Origin: Methylomonas methanica
Lineage (GTDB): Bacteria; Pseudomonadota; Gammaproteobacteria; Methylococcales; Methylomonadaceae
Assembly: GCF_001644035.1 (NCBI RefSeq)
Contig: NZ_LUUG01000097.1
Location: 1 to 63,002, forward strand
Direction of reading: 5' to 3'
Length of the DNA: 63,002 nt
The stretch's first letter is position 1; each line of letters begins with the position of its first letter. The position numbers and the translations under genes are program-made. Of the stretch, positions 36,712 through 45,131 are shown piece after piece. The notes beneath the pieces were generated by a model. The model saw only the letters and a program-made list of their open reading frames with translations, was not told the origin of the DNA and did not search any database.

Positions 36712-37989
36712 TTACAGGTCCGCAAAATTAATCACCCTCGATTCTCTGGCCCCGGTCAATTCCTGAGCCAGTTCCAAGCCAAAGGCTTTGCACTCGTGGA
36801 TCTCGTCGTCGGTCGGAATCAACTTGACCCGCAGGCCTTGAATAGGTACGCGCAACTTCAAGCCGCGTAAGCGATCTTCCACCAAGCGCACGCCCTCGCC
36901 GGTCCAGCCGTAAGAACCGAACACACCGCCGAGCTTGTTTTTTAGATTGACCACAGCCAGCGAAGACAGCAGATCCCAAATCGGCTTGACCGCATCGCCG
37001 TTGATGGTGGGTGTGCCCAACACCAGGCCGTCGGCTTCTTCGATCAAATCCACAAACGGCGCAACCTCGCCCCCTTCCAGGTCGTAAAGCGATACCCGCA
37101 CATCCTCAATTTGCATCGCGCCTTGATAAATGGCTTCCGCCATGCGTCGGGTATTGCCATAGGAGCTAATGTAAAAAATCAGCAGGGTTTTTTGATTGGG
37201 TCTGAGTTCGTTATGCAGCGCTGGGCTGGATAACTGGCGATAGCGCTGGATGTAATGTTGCGGGCGGTCACGCAAGATCGGGCCATGGGTAGGCGCAATC
37301 AATTTCAGCGGCAAAGGTTCTATCAGTTCCAAGGCCCTGACCACGTATTCCTTGAAGGGCCGCATGATGTGGGCGTAGTAGTATTCAAAGGAAAAGCGGA
37401 AATCACCGACCTTGTCGTTGTACAAACGGTTATCGCAAAAGTGGCAACCGAATACGTCGCCGGAAAACAGCATGGCCTCTTCAGGCGCATAGGTGCATTG
37501 CGTGTCCGGCCAATGCAAATAAGGGGTGTGCAAAAATTCCAGGCTCCGGTCGCCCAAGGACACTTTGTCGCCGGTCACCACCGGGGTATAGCTCAGCTCG
37601 TCCTGTTTCAGCAGGCCTTTCAGCATGGACTGGGCTTTTTGGGAGATAAACAATTGCGCTTGCGGGGCCCGTTTCATCAACTCCGGCAAGGCGCCGGTAT
37701 GATCGGGTTCCAAGTGATTTAGGACGATGACTTTGATTTCCGAATAATCGGCGACGCTTTCCAGACGGGCGAAAAAGTCGTTGGCAAAGCCTTCTTTCAC
37801 GGTGTCTATTACCGCCACGCCTTCGCTGCCGCGGATCACATAAGCGTTGTAACTGGTACCGTTGGCGGTTTTCAGGATGATGTCGAAGGTACGCAGGTTC
37901 GGATCCAGCGCGCCGACCCAATGCACGCGTTCGGATAAGGCTACCGCAAGCGGTACGCCCTCTTCGCTCTCCAATTGGACGCTGTTCAT
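36712..37989 (-). CDS. Flavodiiron protein (FprA/ROO type)
   Basis: A 425-aa A-type flavodiiron protein. The N-terminal metallo-beta-lactamase-like domain carries all expected diiron ligands: HLEPDHTGALPE (H-x-E-x-D-H), LHTPYLHWP, SGDVFGCHF and APTHGPI. The C-terminal flavodoxin domain binds FMN (YISSYGNTRRMAEAI, LGTPTINGD). The family reduces oxygen to water or NO to N2O using electrons from ferredoxin or rubredoxin. Inside a nif operon it is most simply an oxygen scavenger protecting nitrogenase. The start overlaps the stop of the preceding gene as ATGA. Confidence 0.9.
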   Translation of the reverse strand: MNSVQLESEEGVPLAVALSERVHWVGALDPNLRTFDIILKTANGTSYNAYVIRGSEGVAVIDTVKEGFANDFFARLESVADYSEIKVIVLNHLEPDHTGALPELMKRAPQAQLFISQKAQSMLKGLLKQDELSYTPVVTGDKVSLGDRSLEFLHTPYLHWPDTQCTYAPEEAMLFSGDVFGCHFCDNRLYNDKVGDFRFSFEYYYAHIMRPFKEYVVRALELIEPLPLKLIAPTHGPILRDRPQHYIQRYRQLSSPALHNELRPNQKTLLIFYISSYGNTRRMAEAIYQGAMQIEDVRVSLYDLEGGEVAPFVDLIEEADGLVLGTPTINGDAVKPIWDLLSSLAVVNLKNKLGGVFGSYGWTGEGVRLVEDRLRGLKLRVPIQGLRVKLIPTDDEIHECKAFGLELAQELTGARESRVINFADL

Positions 37990-38411
37990 GGCTTACCAGC
38001 CTCGGCGCGCGACTGCTTAGGGCAGGTTTCCAAATCTTTCTGCGAGGCAGAACCAGCCAAACCCAACCAGGCATCGACCTGTTGCTGGTCGAAACCGCAG
38101 ACGCGCTGTTCGTTGACCTCCATCAAAGGCCTCCGAATCAACAACGGCTGCGCGACCATCAGCGCTATAGCTTCGTCTTCGCTGACAGTGTTTGGATCGA
38201 CCAACCCTTGTTTGACAGCCGGCGCGCTGCGATTAAACCAATCCACGACCGGCATGTCGCCGAAAAACGAGCGCAACTTGCCCGGTTCCTTGCCCCAAGG
38301 CTGTTGCAGCAGGTCGTAGACCACCAGCAAATGGCCGGCGGCGCTCAGCAACTGCTTCTGCCGGGTATTATTCAAGCAGCCCGGCTTTTCATAGAAATGC
38401 ACCGTGGCCAT
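37986..38411 (-). CDS. ArsC-family nitrogenase-associated protein
   Basis: A 141-aa thioredoxin-fold protein of the ArsC/Spx group in its nitrogenase-associated form, with YEKPGCLNNTRQKQLL near the start and LLIRRPLMEV. Only one cysteine lies in the active-site loop. The ATG at 38411 is preferred over a TTG at 38420 that overlaps the ferredoxin stop. The gene is coupled to flavodiiron downstream by ATGA. Homologues sit in many nif clusters (sometimes called NifO), where a molybdenum- or redox-related role has been suggested. Exact function unknown. Confidence 0.82.
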   Translation of the reverse strand: MATVHFYEKPGCLNNTRQKQLLSAAGHLLVVYDLLQQPWGKEPGKLRSFFGDMPVVDWFNRSAPAVKQGLVDPNTVSEDEAIALMVAQPLLIRRPLMEVNEQRVCGFDQQQVDAWLGLAGSASQKDLETCPKQSRAEAGKP

Positions 38412-38416
38412 GGCCG

Positions 38417-38701
38417 TCAATGTGCTTGTAGTTCCGCCATCGCTTCAGCCATTCTTTCCGGCGGAATACCGGTCAATGAACCGGGCGGGTTAATGGGGAC
38501 GCCTAGCGCGTCAAGAATGGCACCTTCGATAGGACAAATGCTTGCGCATTGGGTATCTTTAAAATCGCCTTCGCATTCAGTGCATTTTTTCGGGTTGATC
38601 CTGAAATGCCCGGCTTTTTCGGACATATAGATAGCTTTGCTGGGACACAACGGCTCACACGCATAACAGTTGACGCAGGATTCGATAATTTGTAAGGCCA
38701 T
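38417..38701 (-). CDS. fdxN: 2[4Fe-4S] ferredoxin, FdxN type
   Basis: A 94-aa bacterial ferredoxin with one cluster motif CVNCYACEPLCP and a second, longer-spaced CTEC...C...CP, typical of nif-associated FdxN/VnfF ferredoxins with an insert in the second motif. It carries low-potential electrons to NifB or nitrogenase. The gene is second in the cassette after nifB, with a repeat-containing 148-base gap between. Confidence 0.85.
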   Translation of the reverse strand: MALQIIESCVNCYACEPLCPSKAIYMSEKAGHFRINPKKCTECEGDFKDTQCASICPIEGAILDALGVPINPPGSLTGIPPERMAEAMAELQAH

Positions 38702-38744
38702 GACGTTACCTTTGGATTTGATGGTTAATCATTTCTAACAATCT

Positions 38745-38838
38745 TCCTCGCCTGCTGGAGAGGGCTGGGGAGAGGAGAATTTAAAAAGCAGAAGCTTTTA
38801 TTTTGATTCGCCTCACCCAACCCTCTCACACAGGAGAG
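38745..38838. repeat. Imperfect inverted repeat between nifB and fdxN
   Basis: Two arms, about 38751-38775 (CTGGAGAGGGCTGGGGAGAG) and 38811-38838 (CCTCACCCAACCCTCTC and following), are inverted copies with a few mismatches and an AT-rich spacer of about 35 bases. It has the look of a dispersed intergenic palindromic element, and in RNA it could separate nifB from the rest of the cassette as an attenuator or stabiliser. Confidence 0.6.
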
Positions 38839-38849
38839 AAAATGTCGGA

Positions 38850-40346
38850 TCAGGCAGTAGCCCGTTCTTCTTGTGGTGCAGCCTCGTCCAGCTTACCGGC
38901 GGCAGCCATTTCCTTGTAAACCGCCATGACAGCTTCTTCGATAGGCTCCATGGCGTGCTCGCCGTTGGGTACGATGCCGGCTTTTTCCAGCAAGTCCCAA
39001 GGCTCGTAACCGATTTTGGAGCACAACACCGCTTCACAACCGGCCAGGGAGCGAATGGTTTGTTGCAACACGCTCTCGCCGTCGCCGCAGGTATCGTCGC
39101 CGCCGCAATACAAATCGGTCTTGCGATGGCTCATGAAGCGCACGCCGTTTGGCGATGCTTCGTAGATCAGGAATTCCTTGGCATGCCCGAAGTGCATATT
39201 GATGACGCCTTGACCGCTGGTGGCGATCGCCATCAACACCGGACGGGTATTCAGCTTGGGCTCTTCGGCGTGGCTGGCGGCTTTTTCCACCTTCGCGGCG
39301 CGCTTGCTATGCATTTCCTCGGCGATCGCTTCGTGGATGACCTTGCGTTTTTCCATCGCCGATTGGTAATCGATTTCCATGCTCTCGATTTTGTCCATGG
39401 TGAACTCGTCGCCACGGTCTTCGCCCAGCAGACCGACCGCGTCGGCGCGGCATTGCCGGCAGTGACGCATCATGTTCATGTCGCCGGAGCAGGAATCTTG
39501 CAGTTCCATCAATTCATCTTGAGTCGGACCACGTTGACCCATCACACCGTAGAATGTGCCATGTTCAGCTTCCGCGATTAAAGGCATGACGTTGTGCAGG
39601 AAAGCGCCTTTGGCTTTGACGATTTTGCTGACCTCGGCCAAGTGTTTGTCGTTGACGCCAGGGATCATCACCGAGTTGACTTTAACCAAGATGCCTTTGG
39701 CAGCCAGCATTTCCAGGCCTTTTTGTTGCTGCTCGATCAAAATCTTCGCGCCTTTCACACCCTTGATGCGCTTGTTTTCCCAGAAAATCCAAGGATAAAT
39801 TTGCGCACCGATTTCAGGATCTACACAGTTGATCGTGATCGTGACGTGGTCGATATTGTGTTTGGACAATTCCTCGACCGACTCGGGCAAGGCCAGACCG
39901 TTGGTGGAAACGCACAATTTGATGTCCGGTGCTTCTGCGCTCAGGCGACGGAAGGTTTCGAAAGTCCGTTCTGGATTGGCCAGTGGGTCACCAGGGCCGG
40001 CGATGCCCAGCACGGTCATTTGCGGAATGTTGGCCGCCACCGCCATGGTTTTTTTCACGGCTTGATCGGGTGTCAGCAATTCAGAAACCACACCGGGACG
40101 TGACTCGTTAGAGCAATCGTATTTGCGGTTGCAATAGTGGCATTGAATATTACAGGCTGGCGCAACCGCTACGTGCATGCGGGCAAAATAATGATGAGCG
40201 TCTTCCGAGTAACAAGGATGGTTTTCTACCTTGGAGCGAATCTCGTCGGATAAATGGCCGAGTTGATCATCACTTGTACCGCAAGAATGGGAGGAGCAGC
40301 CGCCTGCGCTTGCTGCTGGAGTTTCGTTTAATACTGGCAGTTCCAT
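38850..40346 (-). CDS. nifB: FeMo-cofactor biosynthesis radical SAM protein NifB
   Basis: A 498-aa NifB that builds the NifB-co core of FeMo-cofactor. The radical SAM motif CNIQCHYCNRKYDC (CxxxCxxC) is near residue 65. Further Cys that hold extra clusters occur in DSCSGDMNMMRHCRQC. The C-terminal NifX/NafY-like domain (about 365-460, MAIATSGQGVINMHFGHAKEF) is the common fusion in Proteobacteria. ATG 40346 is chosen because GAGGTGA lies just upstream and the longer frame would run into the sigma-54 promoter. It heads the nif cassette. Confidence 0.95.
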   Translation of the reverse strand: MELPVLNETPAASAGGCSSHSCGTSDDQLGHLSDEIRSKVENHPCYSEDAHHYFARMHVAVAPACNIQCHYCNRKYDCSNESRPGVVSELLTPDQAVKKTMAVAANIPQMTVLGIAGPGDPLANPERTFETFRRLSAEAPDIKLCVSTNGLALPESVEELSKHNIDHVTITINCVDPEIGAQIYPWIFWENKRIKGVKGAKILIEQQQKGLEMLAAKGILVKVNSVMIPGVNDKHLAEVSKIVKAKGAFLHNVMPLIAEAEHGTFYGVMGQRGPTQDELMELQDSCSGDMNMMRHCRQCRADAVGLLGEDRGDEFTMDKIESMEIDYQSAMEKRKVIHEAIAEEMHSKRAAKVEKAASHAEEPKLNTRPVLMAIATSGQGVINMHFGHAKEFLIYEASPNGVRFMSHRKTDLYCGGDDTCGDGESVLQQTIRSLAGCEAVLCSKIGYEPWDLLEKAGIVPNGEHAMEPIEEAVMAVYKEMAAAGKLDEAAPQEERATA

Positions 40347-40380
40347 ATTCTTCACCTCACTTGATTGGTTATACAGTGAG

Positions 40381-40398
40381 AAAGCACAGGCCATGCCA
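40381..40398 (-). promoter_or_regulatory. Sigma-54 (-24/-12) promoter of nifB
   Basis: Read on the minus strand the site is TGGCATGGCCTGTGCTTT. It has GG at -24 and GC at -12 with exactly 10 bases between, as required for RpoN promoters. Transcription would begin about 25-30 bases before the nifB ATG, leaving room for the ribosome binding site. Confidence 0.8.
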
Positions 40399-40454
40399 GT
40401 TATGAAATCATTTTAAATTATTGATTTATATGAAAATAATTAAGGATAACATCT

Positions 40455-40478
40455 AGGCAGCCGCAAAAAAGGCTGCCT
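40455..40478. terminator. Perfect hairpin between the cache gene and nifB
   Basis: AGGCAGCC / GGCTGCCT gives a perfect 8-bp stem with an 8-base loop (GCAAAAAA). It lies between the stop of the cache-domain gene and the nifB promoter. On the minus strand no U-run follows, so it may be a weak terminator or an insulator. Confidence 0.45.
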
Positions 40479-40480
40479 AA

Positions 40481-40496
40481 TGTTTGTAACGACACA
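40481..40496. promoter_or_regulatory. NifA-type upstream activator sequence
   Basis: TGT-N10-ACA (TGTTTGTAACGACACA) is centred about 90-100 bases upstream of the -24/-12 element. This is the usual position of a NifA binding site relative to sigma-54 nif promoters. Confidence 0.75.
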
Positions 40497-40733
40497 TTCT
40501 CAGCCGAACGATTGTAAGGAGTTGCACAAAGCGACCGCGCTTAACCGGGCTGTTCCAACCTGAACACTGACCACGCCGCCTATTTGCGGATTTAACCCGA
40601 ACAAGTTGTTTAGTCCATCGAGCGACACCGGCGTCAGCCGCTGGGTTGGGGGATACTGCCGGTTATGTGAAGATGTCTAATAGATTCTATTCCAATATTG
40701 TCCGTAAATTGGATGACTCGGCCGTGGCTGCCA

Positions 40734-42758
40734 TCAAAATGGGATAAACACCATGGCAATTACATCGTTAAGATAGCCATCCTGCACTTTGTACTCGCGG
40801 TACCCCTTTGAGACAGCCACCCCAAAGATATAACTGGTACCATTTAGCTGTATCACTTCCGAACTACGATGACCGATTTTCAATTCGAAAAATGCCGCAT
40901 CAACGTCTAAGGTGTCTCCAATTTCGAGCGCGGGGTTATTGGCGACAGCAATAATAGTTTTGTTTCTCTGCACAAACACGCCAAAACAGCCCGCTAATAC
41001 CTTACCTTGTTTATCGCAGGGCAAAACATCGTTCAGCATCGATTCAAACTGCGGTTCGCTATCGAACACAATGCCTATGCCACCCAACACTTTGCGCGAA
41101 TCCTCCAGGTCGGTAATTGCGGCGTTATAGATGTAAGTGTGCCGATCGCCGTAGAGATGCGTTTTATCAAATGCCGAGACCGTGTAATGTTGGGAATCGC
41201 TGTGTTTTAAAGCTTCGGCCGCGCCGGTTGATTCGTCTAACTTGACGCCGACTAACATTTGCTGCTGGGGCGAGGAGACCGCCAGCACTCGACCGTGGCT
41301 GTCATACAAATAAAGATTGGTGTACACCGTGTAAAGTGCATTGATATATTGCAGGATTTCGCTGATTTGGCGGATTTCGGTAAAACTAAGCTCAGCATTG
41401 GCCAAACCCCGCCTAAAGGCTGAGGTGAGCGCCCACCAGCGACAATCGTTAGCCCGCTCGTATAAATTTCGATCCATGATATCGACCGCCAAGGACGCCA
41501 AAAATCCAGCATTATTTAGATGCGAGGACATCACCGTCACTTCCTGCAGACTCTTAACCGACGCGTTAAAAATGGCGGTAATATCAGAGCCAATTTGCCT
41601 GATGGCCTCCAGCACCGGCATAAATTCGGTGGCATTTTTGCGGGCCGATGCAATCTGTCCGTTTAAGACCAGCAAGCCAAGGTCGGTATTGATATCCGAA
41701 GAAGCCTGATGGATTTCCCGTAATTCCCTCGGAAAAGAACTTGCCTGATGCATGATCTCGGTATAGCTGTTACGGGACAGCTGCCTTTCTTCGCGACCGA
41801 ACGCCATACCCAATCCGGTCATCATTTGGCCGCGCCAGCCCAGACCATAAAAGCCCTGATAACCGTTGGTGCTGCGCATATTCACGATATAGTCTTGACG
41901 CCGATAATTCAGCATCCTCAAGCCCGCATCGCCATTAAATCCGGTATTGAGCGGCAGCAAGTGTTCGTTGCTGCTGGCAATCACCTGTCCATCCCGATCA
42001 ATAATCGCTAAAACCCCAATATCACCCGACATCAAGAGTCCATCGAAAATGCTATGCATTTCGTCATCAAAGCGAAAGCACAGGCATAAAACACCCAACA
42101 CCGGCGAACTCTTGTCATCGGTTTCGGTAATTTTGCAGGAATAGATTAAAGAGTGGCGCCGCTCACTTTGTAAATCGGAATAGCGAAAGGTTTCGACATA
42201 ATCCTGATCTGACTTCAGCGTTGCCGCCAATAAAGGATCATTGGAATAAGATATGGGATTGGCTTTGTCCAAATGGGCCTTTACGTTCCCTTGGGTATCA
42301 AAGACGATAATCTCGTCGTAAACACTGTATTTTTTGACATATTCACGGAGCCTGTTTTCGATAAACTGCGTTTGCTCGGTGCTGACATTCGCGGAACCAA
42401 GAAACACTCTGATATCGTCGTCGGTTGCCAGAAAACCCACATCTGCAGTGCGCTCGAATAGGTTACGAATCAACAAATCGATAGCCACTTGCGCTTTCGA
42501 CGAGTTATCCAGCACCAGTTTTTGCACATTTTCGACCAGTAAATTATGGGTCAATTGTTTCTGTAGTTCGCCGAATTTAAGCTGGGTACGACTCATATCG
42601 TCCAAAATAGTCGTCGCCACGTTGTGGCTATTTATTTTCCCTATCAGCGTGATTTTGCCCCACCAATCGTTTAAAGACGCTAACCGCCCCTCAAAACTTT
42701 TAACCACCGGCATTGATCCCAATAATTTTGTCGAATGGGACTGCAAAAAATCATTCAT
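40734..42758 (-). CDS. Tandem cache-like sensor protein without a recognised output domain
   Basis: A 674-aa protein starting MNDFLQSHSTKLLG, chosen because GAGAGGAGT stands just before it. Two related halves each begin with a helical [AV]DxxxRNL[FY]ERxxD motif (about 90 and 395) and continue into a cache/PAS-like fold (VYDEIIVFDTQGNVKAHLD; VYTNLYLYDSHGRVLAVSS). No membrane helix, HAMP, methyl-accepting, GGDEF or kinase domain is visible, so the protein seems soluble and must act through a partner. The last residues (AMVFIPF) are hydrophobic. It lies upstream of nifB on the same strand but nifB has its own promoter. A role in sensing is inferred. Confidence 0.65.
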   Translation of the reverse strand: MNDFLQSHSTKLLGSMPVVKSFEGRLASLNDWWGKITLIGKINSHNVATTILDDMSRTQLKFGELQKQLTHNLLVENVQKLVLDNSSKAQVAIDLLIRNLFERTADVGFLATDDDIRVFLGSANVSTEQTQFIENRLREYVKKYSVYDEIIVFDTQGNVKAHLDKANPISYSNDPLLAATLKSDQDYVETFRYSDLQSERRHSLIYSCKITETDDKSSPVLGVLCLCFRFDDEMHSIFDGLLMSGDIGVLAIIDRDGQVIASSNEHLLPLNTGFNGDAGLRMLNYRRQDYIVNMRSTNGYQGFYGLGWRGQMMTGLGMAFGREERQLSRNSYTEIMHQASSFPRELREIHQASSDINTDLGLLVLNGQIASARKNATEFMPVLEAIRQIGSDITAIFNASVKSLQEVTVMSSHLNNAGFLASLAVDIMDRNLYERANDCRWWALTSAFRRGLANAELSFTEIRQISEILQYINALYTVYTNLYLYDSHGRVLAVSSPQQQMLVGVKLDESTGAAEALKHSDSQHYTVSAFDKTHLYGDRHTYIYNAAITDLEDSRKVLGGIGIVFDSEPQFESMLNDVLPCDKQGKVLAGCFGVFVQRNKTIIAVANNPALEIGDTLDVDAAFFELKIGHRSSEVIQLNGTSYIFGVAVSKGYREYKVQDGYLNDVIAMVFIPF

Positions 42759-43407
42759 AAAACTCCTCTCGCTAGCATTTGAAAATCGGGGATTGCCCAT
42801 TCTGTCAGGCTAATTTGCGGCTCACCTTCAACTATCGACAAACCCGGAGATATCCGCAAAATGGCATTCATCCACCTTCCTTTAAAAACCTCTCAAAATC
42901 CATACTGGCTAGACACCCCTGCACCTAGCTTATTCAATCAAAATAAAAAACGCTTATTACAAGACAGTGTGTAGCTAAGGTTTGCCGGCAACCCAAAAAC
43001 CCTACTAAGTTACTGTTTTAATAATCTTATTCTGAGAACTGCGGTAAACAAGCATAGATTATTCCAAAAAAAATACAGTGGCGAAGCTTGTCTTAACCGA
43101 CGACTGAAAAGTGTCTATTCAGACCTTAGTTAGGCAACAAATTGGCAAATTATTGTGACTCCATCCAAGTTTATCGCTGGAATACCGCCCACCTGCCGCG
43201 ACAAACACAGAATTTCGACTAGCTGTTGAAACAAGTACTTTTGCACCTGAATGATCTCAAAAGCCGGCCACGTCGCATCGTTGTGGTGCAAATACCGAAC
43301 CACTAACGGCAAGCATAATCAACCACAAGCTAATGCAAGACTTGCCTTGGCCTTTGCGCTGTATCTTTAGTACACTTCGGCTATCCCTATATTCAGGCAC
43401 AGAGCAC
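42759..43407. other. Divergent intergenic region, 649 bases
   Basis: AT-rich, with promoters of the cache gene and of Anbu. A 60-codon minus-strand frame (43130-43312, TTG start) reads protein-like (FEIIQVQKYLFQQLVEIL) but lacks a ribosome binding site and is not recognised. It is not called as a gene. Confidence 0.4.
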
Positions 43408-44160
43408 ATGACTTACTGTATTGCTGTATCCCTAAAGGACGGATTGGTCTTAACTTCGGATTCCAGAACCAATGCCGGCATCGACAACGTCAGCATTTAC
43501 GGCAAAATGCACCCGTTTTGTACGGCATCTGATCGCAAGATCGTGCTGCTCAGCGCCGGCAATCTGGCCACCACTCAGGCCGTGATCGACCAGTTGAAGC
43601 GCGATATGAAGGAAGAGACCGAAGTTAATCTGGACACGGTCAACTATCTGTCGGAAGCCGCCGCCTATCTGGGACGAATCAGCGTCGAAAAACAGCGCCG
43701 TCATGTGGATGCCGGCCAAAGCAGCTTCAATCCGTCCGCCACTTTTATTTTGGCGGGGCAAATCGGCCAAGAGCCGCACGGCGCTTATTTGATTTACCCG
43801 GAAGGCAATTGCATCACTACGTCCAGGCAGACCCCTTATCTGCAAATCGGCGAAAATAAATACGGCAAACCGGTGCTGGATCGCTTTTTAAAAATCGACA
43901 CCTCGCTGCACGAAGCCGGCCGCTGCTGTTTGATTTCGATGGATTCGACGATGCGCAGTAACGCCAGCGTCGGCGCGCCGGTGGAACTGTTAATCTATCA
44001 TCGGGATACGCTGATATTGGACGAATACTATTGTTTCCAGGAGGACAACGAGTATCTGAGCAAAATCCGCAAGATGTGGCACGAAAAGCTGAAAGAAGCC
44101 TTCGCCACCCTGCCGCAGTTCAGCAAAGAGGACTCCCGTCCGCTGCCGGGCTGCATATAA
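43408..44160 (+). CDS. Anbu, proteasome-related Ntn peptidase
   Basis: A 250-aa proteasome-type Ntn hydrolase. After the initiator Met the protein begins TYCIAVSLKDGLVLTSDSRTNAG, with the N-terminal Thr as presumed nucleophile and the Asp/Arg of SDSR. K33-like and Gly-rich positions occur in DRKIVLLSAGNLATTQ. This is the Anbu (ancestral beta subunit) branch rather than HslV: it is longer, and no HslU is nearby. ATG 43408 matches family starts, not the upstream 25-codon extension. Anbu is usually encoded with ATP-grasp/alpha-E and transglutaminase genes, here found 22 kb away. Confidence 0.9.
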   Translation: MTYCIAVSLKDGLVLTSDSRTNAGIDNVSIYGKMHPFCTASDRKIVLLSAGNLATTQAVIDQLKRDMKEETEVNLDTVNYLSEAAAYLGRISVEKQRRHVDAGQSSFNPSATFILAGQIGQEPHGAYLIYPEGNCITTSRQTPYLQIGENKYGKPVLDRFLKIDTSLHEAGRCCLISMDSTMRSNASVGAPVELLIYHRDTLILDEYYCFQEDNEYLSKIRKMWHEKLKEAFATLPQFSKEDSRPLPGCI

Positions 44161-44175
44161 AAGCCCTGTTTCTCG

Positions 44176-44200
44176 CTATTCCTAGCGACTCGCGGAATAG
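44176..44200 (+). terminator. Hairpin downstream of Anbu
   Basis: CTATTCC / GGAATAG forms a 7-bp stem 15 bases after the Anbu stop. There is no clear U-tract, so confidence is low. Confidence 0.35.
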
Positions 44201-44336
44201 GCTTAGCCGTGCAGTTTGATTTATCGTCAACGACTCGTCAGCACAGCGAGCAACCGCTACAATTGCCGGCCTTTATCAAATTCCTGCTCACCGCCCTGCA
44301 ATAGGGTTTGGTCGGCGAGCAGGACCGCGGCTGGCA

Positions 44337-45131
44337 ATGGCAAACATACTCATAAAAAAAATCGACTTTGGCTGGCGCTTGCTGGCGACAGCCATCAGCT
44401 TTACCAGCTTCGGTATCGGCGGCGTGATGCTGTGGTTGCTGGTGTTTCCGCTCTTGGCAATTTGGCCGGGCAGCCGCACCCAAAAAGCCGGCCGCGCCCA
44501 ATACACCGTCCATCTCAGTTTTTATGTGTTTATAGGCCTGATGCACAGGCTGGGCGTGATGACGTATGAGGTGATCGGCTTGGAAAAACTCAACCGTCCC
44601 CGCCAGCTGATTGTCGCCAATCACCCAACGCTGGTTGACGTGGTATTTCTAATCAGCCGCATCCGGCAAGCCAATTGCATCGTCAAGGCTAGCCTATGGC
44701 ATAACCCCGCCATGCGCGGGCCGATTTTGAACGCCGGCTATATCAGCAACGCCGATTCCGAAACCATGATCAACGATTGCGCCACCTGGCTGCAAAACGG
44801 CGGCGCCATGCTGATTTTCCCGGAAGGCACCCGCTCGGTACCCGGTCAGGCCTATCGATTTCAACGGGGGGCGGCAGCCATTGCCTTACAAGCCGATAGT
44901 ATAATCACCCCGGTAACGCTGACCTGTAAACCCAGCACCCTGACCAAAACCCAAGCCTGGTACCAAATCCCGCAGCAGCGTTTTCATTTGCAAATGATCG
45001 TTGGCGACGATGTCGAATTGCAGCCTTTCCGGGAGCTGCAACCGCGCTCGATAGCGGTGCGGCGTTTAACGCAGTATTTACAGGATTATTTTACTCAACA
45101 ACGAGAACGCCATGAGCGAGATGGAAACTGA
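44337..45131 (+). CDS. 1-acyl-glycerol-phosphate acyltransferase-like (PlsC family) protein
   Basis: A 264-aa membrane-associated acyltransferase with motif I NHPTLVD (the H-x4-D form) and motif III FPEGTRS, and N-terminal hydrophobic segments. It overlaps the start of an acyl carrier protein gene by 20 bases, so the acyl group is probably delivered from that carrier. Such pairs occur inside aryl-polyene and related lipid pathways. Here no ketosynthase or dehydratase accompanies them. It may transfer an acyl chain to a lysophospholipid or another acceptor. Confidence 0.8.
   Translation: MANILIKKIDFGWRLLATAISFTSFGIGGVMLWLLVFPLLAIWPGSRTQKAGRAQYTVHLSFYVFIGLMHRLGVMTYEVIGLEKLNRPRQLIVANHPTLVDVVFLISRIRQANCIVKASLWHNPAMRGPILNAGYISNADSETMINDCATWLQNGGAMLIFPEGTRSVPGQAYRFQRGAAAIALQADSIITPVTLTCKPSTLTKTQAWYQIPQQRFHLQMIVGDDVELQPFRELQPRSIAVRRLTQYLQDYFTQQRERHERDGN

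Noticed and set aside
43130-43312. Minus-strand 60-codon frame that reads protein-like
   Set aside because: It needs a TTG start, has no ribosome binding site and no recognised family; kept only as a remark on the intergenic region.
43408-44160. Calling the Ntn peptidase HslV
   Set aside because: It is longer than HslV, begins with the Anbu signature TYCIAV, and no hslU is adjacent.
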